Source: Candidatus Limnocylindrales bacterium
GTDB lineage: Bacteria; Moduliflexota; Moduliflexia; Moduliflexales; JAUQPW01
Assembly: GCA_035559535.1 (NCBI GenBank)
Contig: DATMBG010000028.1
Span: 1-5,677 of the forward strand
DNA: 5,677 bases
Reading direction: 5' to 3'
Shown: piece by piece, positions 1-5,163 of the stretch
Layout: each line of letters begins with the position of its first letter
Numbering within the stretch: the stretch's first letter is position 1
Made by a program: the position numbers and the translations under genes
Notes under the pieces: model-generated
Database searches by the model: none
What the model saw: only the letters and a program-made list of their open reading frames with translations
What the model was told of the DNA's origin: nothing

Positions 1-58
1 AGGAAAGGCTTGCTCGTTGCGATAAACATTGGCTTCTTGTTGGTAGACCAGGGTGAAG
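1..58. repeat. Terminal direct repeat, left copy (58 bp)
   Basis: Bases 1-58 are identical, in the same orientation, to 5620-5677, by base-by-base reading. They encode the stretch FTLVYQQEANVYRNEQAFP of gene A. The repeat ends exactly at both window edges, which is what a fixed-length assembly overlap of a circular sequence, or a contig broken at a shared repeat, looks like. It does not look like a biological terminal repeat, since it sits inside coding sequence. Confidence 0.97.
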
Positions 59-2643
59 AAGGGAGCCGGTGGGGGGGTCCAGGGGGCCGTGACCAGATAT
101 TTGAGGTTAAGAAAGCTGAAGAATCGGTTCTCTACGTTGGGGACACTGAAACCGTTAAAGTAGCCTTCATAAGGACGAAATAACTTTTGTGAAAACTCAG
201 TATATCGGCGATAGAACAGCGCATCAACGGCACCAAAATCATCCAGTCCATAACCGCTGGCCGTACTGGGAAACAAGAACGTATCGAGACCGTAAACCCG
301 GAAAATCCCAGGATCTTGTCGGATAAATTTTATATGAGCTGGAGGGTCCTGATAGGGAATTAAATCCGATCTTTTATGATGGATTTTGGGCATCCAGATG
401 AAAAGTTCCAGGATTAGAAGAAGACCGAAAATAAAGGTAAGGGTTTTATCTGTGGGCAATAATAAGGATAAAGGAGAGGGAAAAGAGAAAGGGGGCGGGG
501 TCGGAAAGGAGGCTTTCTTTTCTTCCTTCTTCCCTTCTCCCTCCCTTCCTTCAATCCCTCTTTCTTCGATCCTTTGTCTTACATATCGCAATTCCATCGT
601 TACGCCCAGGAGTAAACAGAAAATGGCCGGGGGGCGGATTTGCCGGATGGCATAATCCAGTTTCTTGAGTTCCATCAGACGGGGATAATAAAGTGCCAGC
701 AACCCTCCCAGGGAAACAAATCCAAGGACGGTAGAAAGAATTACATAGCGTAGACGGACCCGTCCTTCTCCCAGTCGCTGGAGAAATATTCCGGTCAAAG
801 CGGCGGTGGAGAACATAAATTCTCCCGGAAAGTATCGGGTAAAAAAGCTAACACGAAATGCCGGGAGGTTTCCAACCCATTCGTTAAGGCTAGAGGAAAG
901 ACCATAACCCTTTAGTAAGAAAAAGAGGACCATGGCTACAAAAAACAGGGATTTTCCCTGGAACGCAAATCCTTGCAGGCATAAAGCTGTTACGAACACG
1001 GCAACCAACAGGCCTATATATCCGGGAAAAATCTGCCAATTTAAACCATCCCAGGCGTCATTAATGGGCCCCCAGAAATACGGTACCCACAATCCAAACA
1101 GATAGGAAGGAGATACCGTCAAGAGTCCTACTTTATGTTCGGTCCCATGGACTCCAATGTCTGCTAACTGAACAAATTCCAGAAAGGGAATCAAGGCAAT
1201 CGCCGAAAGAAGAAATCCCAGGAGAACGGCTACGGCAAAAAGAAATAACTGTTTATAAAAAAAGAAGGAGAATAGAGCAGAGTCCCTCTTCTTCACTTCT
1301 GTTATCCAGCGGAACAGGTAATAGACCGATCCATAAAACAGAGCAAAAAAAGTAGCTTCGGGATGCCCGCCCAGAATAATAAGTCCGACGAAAACAGCCG
1401 TTAAAAGGAGGTTTCTTAACTTGGGTACCGCCAGCAGGAGTTCAGATGTGTAGAGAAGACCGGGCAGGAGAACCACCGCATTGATGTAAACCATGTTGAG
1501 GTTGAGGATGAGATGCCCCGAGAGCATAAAGGCTGCAGCCCCAAAGAAAGCCGGAGGCCTATCCAGGGAGAGGAATCTGCGGAAGAAAGCATAAGCCAGA
1601 AGACCTGCTGAGAGGATCCGGAGAATCATAAAGGTATCCCACATCTTATCGCTGGGGTTCAGGAAGAGGGGTAAATGAGGCGGAAAGAATACTGCCGTAT
1701 GCATATGACCGTTTAAAGGAGATCCTAAAGCGGAGTGGGGATTCCACAGGGGAATCCAGCCGTTTTTATAGGCTTTAGAAGCAAATTGGGTATAGGGTTC
1801 ATGCTGAAGGGCCGAAGCCGAAGGGTCAATGACATGATGAGGCTTTGTAGGCGGCCCTCCGGTCAGGAGGCTGTAATCCAGGAAGAGAATATCGTAAAAA
1901 AAAACCAGAATCACCAGAGCAAATCCGATCAGGACCCCTGCTGTTGGGAGAGAGAAGGATTTAGCCCAGAGGCGAGGAAGTCTCCGTAAAAGTTCGTAGA
2001 AAACTTTCAAGAAGTCAGGGAGAGTCTTATAGGTTAATCCCACCCCGGACAGAACCATCAAAACCCAAAATACCCCCTGGATTCTCTTAAGCCTTTCATA
2101 CTTCTCCACTTCAAGACTTATGGGAAATAAGTTCTCCGCCTTTAACTCGCTTAATGCCTTCTCCTTCTTTCCCCATTTCACTTCTATTTTCAGAAGTCCA
2201 CCCCCCTGTACGTATTCCACCCGCACCGGATGTAAGCCCGGGTCTAAGGACACATCTCCCATCGCCTTCTGCAATCCCATCCCCCCAGCATTGTCCACCA
2301 CCAATTGCTCCCTTATATATAATCTGGATCCATCGTCCGATTCCAGCCTAAACTGATACTCCCCGGATTTCCTCACCTCTATATAACCTTCCCACCTTAC
2401 ACTGAATCGATTTACCCCTAACTCCTCTCTCCGCTCCTTCAACACGGCAGTAGATACTTCCGGGTCTAACTTAACCAGAGCCGGTGGACCCTGCCAGGAT
2501 AAATTGGAATAGTACCGACCCTGTAACCCATGGAAAGGGGCTTCTTTCCCGATCGACAGGTAACCCCCCAAAGCGATTACAAACAAAATGAGAAAAAGAA
2601 TTTTTTGATTCTTAATCCAATGTGTTTTGTAGAAGAATCCCAC
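1..2643 (-). CDS. PA14-YfhO fusion membrane glycosyltransferase-like protein (gene A, 3' end cut by window edge)
   Basis: An uninterrupted reading frame of 881 codons runs from a GTG at 2643-2641 off the left edge; in-frame stops at 2694-2692 and 2679-2677 limit the start. Residues about 12-31 form a membrane anchor, 39-157 a PA14 domain, and about 188-204 a second membrane segment. A YfhO core starts near residue 230 and aligns to gene B with an offset of 216 residues. Core landmarks are FFYD (D251) and D256 after its first helix, IPLWNP at 297-302, GGHPEATFF at 425-433, and FSLLNLKY near the edge. YfhO proteins are polytopic GT-C-type enzymes thought to transfer sugar from a lipid carrier outside the membrane; in Bacillus and Listeria YfhO serves lipoteichoic acid glycosylation. 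The substrate here is unknown. About 38 extra low-complexity residues lie before the last helix preceding the C-terminal domain. The missing end may be the 5149-5619 segment, giving 1,037 aa. Family is secure; exact function is not. GTG is chosen because it is the only start upstream of the anchor helix. Confidence 0.88.
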   Translation of the reverse strand, partial: MGFFYKTHWIKNQKILFLILFVIALGGYLSIGKEAPFHGLQGRYYSNLSWQGPPALVKLDPEVSTAVLKERREELGVNRFSVRWEGYIEVRKSGEYQFRLESDDGSRLYIREQLVVDNAGGMGLQKAMGDVSLDPGLHPVRVEYVQGGGLLKIEVKWGKKEKALSELKAENLFPISLEVEKYERLKRIQGVFWVLMVLSGVGLTYKTLPDFLKVFYELLRRLPRLWAKSFSLPTAGVLIGFALVILVFFYDILFLDYSLLTGGPPTKPHHVIDPSASALQHEPYTQFASKAYKNGWIPLWNPHSALGSPLNGHMHTAVFFPPHLPLFLNPSDKMWDTFMILRILSAGLLAYAFFRRFLSLDRPPAFFGAAAFMLSGHLILNLNMVYINAVVLLPGLLYTSELLLAVPKLRNLLLTAVFVGLIILGGHPEATFFALFYGSVYYLFRWITEVKKRDSALFSFFFYKQLFLFAVAVLLGFLLSAIALIPFLEFVQLADIGVHGTEHKVGLLTVSPSYLFGLWVPYFWGPINDAWDGLNWQIFPGYIGLLVAVFVTALCLQGFAFQGKSLFFVAMVLFFLLKGYGLSSSLNEWVGNLPAFRVSFFTRYFPGEFMFSTAALTGIFLQRLGEGRVRLRYVILSTVLGFVSLGGLLALYYPRLMELKKLDYAIRQIRPPAIFCLLLGVTMELRYVRQRIEERGIEGREGEGKKEEKKASFPTPPPFSFPSPLSLLLPTDKTLTFIFGLLLILELFIWMPKIHHKRSDLIPYQDPPAHIKFIRQDPGIFRVYGLDTFLFPSTASGYGLDDFGAVDALFYRRYTEFSQKLFRPYEGYFNGFSVPNVENRFFSFLNLKYLVTAPWTPPPAPFFTLVYQQEANVYRNEQAFP
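441..588 (-). other. Low-complexity insertion in gene A with purine/pyrimidine strand switch
   Basis: Between the conserved LDYA (residues 662-665) and LLILELFIW (from 742), gene A is 38 residues longer than gene B. The extra part is a Glu/Lys/Arg/Gly-rich run (about 686-711) followed by a Pro/Ser/Phe/Leu-rich run (about 712-735). In DNA, the plus strand is nearly all purine at about 461-512 and nearly all pyrimidine at about 513-568, so the two halves are roughly complementary and could fold back. It probably forms a loop between two transmembrane helices. The reading frame stays open, so it is tolerated rather than disruptive. Confidence 0.7.
1896..1904. repeat. A9/T9 homopolymer inside gene A
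   Basis: Nine consecutive A on the plus strand (T on the coding strand) encode part of Val-Phe-Phe-Tyr-Asp at the end of the first helix of the YfhO core, residues 247-251. The same spot in gene B has a shorter run of seven. A single-base slip here would end the protein after the PA14 module and before the catalytic core. Whether slippage happens cannot be seen from one sequence. Confidence 0.6.
2175..2529 (-). other. PA14 domain encoded in gene A (residues ~39-157)
   Basis: The translated stretch has the usual PA14 order. It opens with GLQGRYYSN, then a W-Q-G-P-P segment, then FSVRWEGYIEV, then GEYQFRLESDDGSRLYI (SDDG at residues 102-105), then VVDN at 115-118. It closes with a GLHPVRVEY strand and a final EVKW. 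PA14 is a beta-barrel module found in glycosidases, adhesins and toxins, often binding carbohydrate; the adjacent Asp pair D103-D104 matches the position of the metal-binding DD motif of PA14 lectins (inference from the motif). Flanking hydrophobic segments (about 12-31 and 188-204) place it outside the cytoplasm if the N-terminus is inside, which also gives the following YfhO core its expected orientation. Gene B has no counterpart. Confidence 0.88.
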
Positions 2644-2655
2644 GATGGCTTTGTG

Positions 2656-2675
2656 CCCTCTACGACTTCCCCTCC
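2656..2675 (-). promoter_or_regulatory. Candidate ribosome-binding sequences for gene A
   Basis: On the coding strand AGAGGG (2661-2656) lies 12 nt before the GTG at 2643, and a better GGAGGGG (2675-2669) lies 25 nt before it. The nearer one is a weak match at a long spacing; the farther one is a strong match too distant for this GTG. No ATG or TTG in the gene A frame sits at the right distance from the strong motif. The GTG is therefore kept, because it precedes the anchor helix and the complete PA14 domain. Confidence 0.4.
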
Positions 2676-2680
2676 ATTAC

Positions 2681-2689
2681 CCAGACAGG
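2681..2689. repeat. 9-bp direct repeat CCAGACAGG, copy 1
   Basis: Upstream of gene A, this 9-mer occurs again at 2719-2727 in the same orientation, 38 bp away from start to start. Paired short direct repeats ahead of a gene can be binding sites for a regulator, but 9 bp may also arise by chance. Confidence 0.4.
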
Positions 2690-2718
2690 CTTTACGATCT
2701 CTGAGGTTAAGAGATAAG

Positions 2719-2727
2719 CCAGACAGG
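2719..2727. repeat. 9-bp direct repeat CCAGACAGG, copy 2
   Basis: Second copy of the 9-mer at 2681-2689, in the middle of the gap between genes B and A. The flanking bases differ apart from nearby A/T-rich sequence, so the similarity is confined to the 9-mer. Confidence 0.4.
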
Positions 2728-2763
2728 ATGATGGAAAGACATAGAAGCTATCGAAATAATTCC

Positions 2764-2777
2764 AGAACAATCGTTCT
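2764..2777. promoter_or_regulatory. Perfect palindrome AGAAC-N4-GTTCT
   Basis: It reads AGAACAATCGTTCT on the plus strand, with 5-bp arms and a 4-bp centre, and begins one base after the TGA of gene B on the coding strand. The core GAAC-N4-GTTC matches the core of the LexA operator of Gram-positive bacteria. It could also be a small hairpin at the end of the B transcript. The match is short and there is no lexA or SOS gene in view, so an operator role is only a suggestion. Confidence 0.35.
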
Positions 2778-2778
2778 C

Positions 2779-5148
2779 TCAATTTTTTCTACAACAAACC
2801 CAGGTCCACAAGGCAGCTACCGTGCCACATCCCAGAAGGGTCAGCCAGGCCCCCAGCTTATAGGAAACAGGTTGGTAAACGAATTCTACCGTATGAACTC
2901 CTGGATCAACAAAGACCGATCGAATCAAGGCATCGGTCAGATACATTTTCTTTTCCTGGCCATCCACAAATACCTTCCAACCGGGAAAGTAGGGATCACT
3001 TAAAACTAAAAATCCGGCATGTTCCAGGTGAGCTTTTATAACGATCCGGGTTGGGGTATATTTTACTATTTCGGCGGTGGATTCATCAACCTCCGGAGCC
3101 TGATATCCGGTCAACATGGCCGGATCCTCCACCGATCTCTCTAAAATAATCCGTCTTCTTAGATCAAATGACGCTTCCTTCAACCGTTTGATGGCGGCTT
3201 CTAAATTCGGGACGATCTCGGCCCGATGAACGATGAAGGCTCTGGGAAAGGCGTTTTCATTCCGATAGACACAGGCATCCTGCCAAAAAACCAGGGTAAA
3301 AAAGGGCGCCGGGGGAGGAGCTCCGGGGTTGGTAATGACATATTTCAGGTTAAGAAGACTGAAAAATCGATTTTCCACATCGGGAACGCTGATTCCGGTA
3401 ATATAAAAATTTTTGTAAGGACGGATCAACTCCCGGACAAAAGTCACATATAGACTATTAAACAGTCCATCGATGGCACCAAAATCATCCAGCCCATATC
3501 CGCTGGCCGTGGTGGGAAACAAGAAGCCGTGCAATCCATAAACCCGGAAGACTCCGGGTTCCTGCTTGATAAATTTTATATGGGGAGGGGGATTTGCATA
3601 GGAGTAGAGTTGAGAGCGTTTATAATGGGCTTTAGGGAGCCAGATAAAAAGTTCTAAAATCAAAAGAAAACCCAGAAAGACCGGAAGGATTAGGTGGAGG
3701 AAGAGGGGTTTTTTCCATAGTACGCCGGTTCCTATCCCGGTAAGCAGACAAAGAAGAGCCGGAATTTGCACCTGTTGAAGGGCATAATCCAGCTTGTTCT
3801 GTTCTCTCAACACGGTATAGTGAAGTCCCAGGAGTAATACCAGGGATAGAAGTCCCAGGAAGGCCGAGAGGGCCAGATAACGTATTCGAATACGACCTTC
3901 TTTCCATTGCTGTAAGAAGATACCTGCCAGGGCCGCCGTAGAAAACATAAATTCGCCCGTAAAGTAGCGGGTAAAGAAGCTGACCCGAAAGATGGGGAGA
4001 TAGCCCCCCACCCATATATGAAAAGCGGGCCAAAGACGGTAAGCCTTTAAGAGGAAAAAGAGCACCATGAGGGTAAAAAAGAGGGCTTTTCCACGAAAGG
4101 CCAATCCTTGAAAACCCAGAGCCAGGATCATCAAAACAACCATTATACCGATATATCCCGGAAAGAGTTGCCAGTTCGAGTTATCCCAGGTAGTCTGAAG
4201 GAGGGGACCCCAGAAATAAGGAACCCACAATCCAAATAAATGGGAAGGAGAAACGGCTTCGAGTCCTACCCTAAAATATCGATCATCATGGATGCCGAGA
4301 TTGGCAATTCTTAGAAATTCTGTGAAAGGAAGTAAAGTAATAGCCGAAAGGGCAAAGCCTAGAAGAGTCGCCCCTACAAACCAGCAGCCAGAAGTCAGAA
4401 GCCGGAAGCCGAAGGTGAGAAACCTTACCTTTGACTCCTGGTTTCCAGCTTCTTGAACAGTTCGAAATAAAAAGTAAATTCCCGTATAAAAAAGAGCAAA
4501 AAAAGTCGGCTCCGGATGCCCACCTAAAATGGCCAGGCCTATGAGAAGTCCGGTTAAACTTAAAGTTTTTAGACCCGGATTTTCCACAAGCAGCTCCGAT
4601 ACGTATAAGAGACCGGGGAGTAACATGACGGTGTTGATGTAAACCAAATTAAGATTTAACACGAGATGACCGCAGAACATAAAAGCTGCAGCCCCTACAA
4701 AGGCGGCAAAGCTTTCCAATTTCAAAAAGCGACGAAAGAACCAGTAAGCCAAGACCCCGGCAATGAAAAATCTAAGAAGAATAAAGAAATCCCACATCTT
4801 CGGACTGGGATTCCAGAACAGGAGGAAATACAGGGGGAAGAATACCGCCGACTCCATGATGGCATTGAGGGGAATCCCCAGGGAAGAATGGGGATTCCAA
4901 AGGGGAATCTGACCGCTTTTATAAATTCTAGAAGTCAACTGAATCAGGGGTTCATAATAAGCGGACGAGGATATGGGATCGATAACATGATAGGGTTTGA
5001 TAGGAGGTCCGCTGGTCAATAAGGTATAATCTAAAAAGACCACATCATAAAAAAAGATCCCCATGAGAAGGATAAATCCCATAATGGCCCAGAAGTCTTT
5101 TTTAATCCTTGCTTTTTTAAGCTGAAGTATCCTGAATCTTAAAGCCAT
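2779..5148 (-). CDS. YfhO family membrane glycosyltransferase-like protein (gene B, complete)
   Basis: A 789-aa protein starting at an ATG that abuts the TAA of the preceding gene and ending at TGA 2781-2779. A basic N-terminus precedes the first helix (about 19-39). Roughly 12-13 further hydrophobic segments run to about residue 503, then an extracytoplasmic domain (about 504-765) and a last helix (about 765-785). Family marks are FFYD and D40 after helix 1, HVIDP at 54-58, IPLWNP at 81-86, GGHPEPTFF at 209-217, and FSLLNLKYV around 596-604. The C-terminal signature is SDPYFPGWKVFVDG at 717-730, then IRSVFV and VEFVYQPVSY. Length fits the family. Acidic residues D35, D40, D57 and E66 in the first outer loop are candidate catalytic or metal-binding residues, as in GT-C enzymes (inference). 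It probably transfers a sugar from a lipid carrier to a cell-surface acceptor that cannot be named. Coupling to the gene upstream suggests joint expression. It lacks the PA14 module of gene A. Confidence 0.93.
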   Translation of the reverse strand: MALRFRILQLKKARIKKDFWAIMGFILLMGIFFYDVVFLDYTLLTSGPPIKPYHVIDPISSSAYYEPLIQLTSRIYKSGQIPLWNPHSSLGIPLNAIMESAVFFPLYFLLFWNPSPKMWDFFILLRFFIAGVLAYWFFRRFLKLESFAAFVGAAAFMFCGHLVLNLNLVYINTVMLLPGLLYVSELLVENPGLKTLSLTGLLIGLAILGGHPEPTFFALFYTGIYFLFRTVQEAGNQESKVRFLTFGFRLLTSGCWFVGATLLGFALSAITLLPFTEFLRIANLGIHDDRYFRVGLEAVSPSHLFGLWVPYFWGPLLQTTWDNSNWQLFPGYIGIMVVLMILALGFQGLAFRGKALFFTLMVLFFLLKAYRLWPAFHIWVGGYLPIFRVSFFTRYFTGEFMFSTAALAGIFLQQWKEGRIRIRYLALSAFLGLLSLVLLLGLHYTVLREQNKLDYALQQVQIPALLCLLTGIGTGVLWKKPLFLHLILPVFLGFLLILELFIWLPKAHYKRSQLYSYANPPPHIKFIKQEPGVFRVYGLHGFLFPTTASGYGLDDFGAIDGLFNSLYVTFVRELIRPYKNFYITGISVPDVENRFFSLLNLKYVITNPGAPPPAPFFTLVFWQDACVYRNENAFPRAFIVHRAEIVPNLEAAIKRLKEASFDLRRRIILERSVEDPAMLTGYQAPEVDESTAEIVKYTPTRIVIKAHLEHAGFLVLSDPYFPGWKVFVDGQEKKMYLTDALIRSVFVDPGVHTVEFVYQPVSYKLGAWLTLLGCGTVAALWTWVCCRKN
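4378..4444. repeat. Imperfect inverted repeat with heptamer repeats inside gene B
   Basis: The plus strand carries CCAGAAGTC at 4388-4396 and GACTCCTGG at 4433-4441, which pair at 8 of 9 positions. The flanking AAACCAG (4378-4384) and CTGGTTT (4438-4444) are also complementary. Inside is a second small hairpin, AAGGT (4412-4416) with ACCTT (4422-4426), and a run of near-identical heptamers of the form AAGYCRG at about 4391-4411. It encodes a loop between helices (B residues about 234-257, including FGFRLLTSG) that is poorly conserved with gene A. It looks like a small repeat inserted in frame, but only one copy is visible. Confidence 0.5.
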
Positions 5149-5163
5149 TTATTTTTTATTCCT
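5146..5163 (-). promoter_or_regulatory. Stop/start junction TAAATG with weak Shine-Dalgarno for gene B
   Basis: On the coding strand the stop TAA (5151-5149) is followed with no gap by the ATG of gene B (5148-5146). A weak AGGA (5163-5160) lies 11 nt before the ATG, inside the last codons of the preceding gene. A zero-base gap with a poor ribosome-binding site is typical of translational coupling, in which ribosomes finishing the upstream gene restart on B. Confidence 0.65.

Larger units (their letters stand above)
2644..2778 (-). promoter_or_regulatory. Intergenic region between gene B stop and gene A start
   Basis: This 135-bp gap is the only non-coding stretch in the window, so any promoter for gene A (and for B if the sequence is circular) should lie here. 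It contains a 14-bp palindrome just after the B stop, a pair of 9-bp direct repeats, and purine-rich ribosome-binding candidates near the gene A start. I find no convincing -35/-10 pair. I also find no strong intrinsic terminator: the palindrome has only a 5-bp stem and no T-run after it. Readthrough from B into A is therefore plausible. Confidence 0.5.

Noticed and set aside
1-58. Terminal repeats as phage or transposon ends
   Set aside because: The repeat is coding sequence within a conserved YfhO region and there is no integrase, terminase or transposase, so an assembly overlap or shared paralogue block is a better explanation.
386-655. Plus-strand 89-aa open frame
   Set aside because: It is antisense to gene A across the low-complexity insertion. 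Its Lys/Gly then Ser/Pro-rich translation only reflects the purine/pyrimidine bias, and gene A shows family homology on both sides.
2120-2356. Two overlapping plus-strand open frames (78 and 65 aa) opposite the PA14 region
   Set aside because: Both lie antisense to the clearly recognisable PA14 domain and show no domain features or ribosome-binding site.
2660-2677. Five-codon leader peptide (ATG at 2677-2675, MEGKS) upstream of gene A
   Set aside because: It is too short to separate from chance, and the strong purine motif overlaps its codons rather than preceding it.
2761-2778. Intrinsic terminator after gene B
   Set aside because: The stem is only 5 bp, not GC-rich, and is not followed by a T-run on the coding strand.
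2530-3003. Plus-strand 157-aa open frame spanning the intergenic gap
   Set aside because: It runs antisense through the start of gene A and the end of gene B. Its translation is compositionally ordinary with no recognisable motif.
3632-4033. Minus-strand 133-aa open frame inside gene B
   Set aside because: It is an out-of-frame shadow of gene B, whose own frame carries the YfhO motifs throughout this interval.
4666-5022. Plus-strand 118-aa open frame
   Set aside because: It is antisense to the conserved N-terminal helices of gene B, with no independent support.
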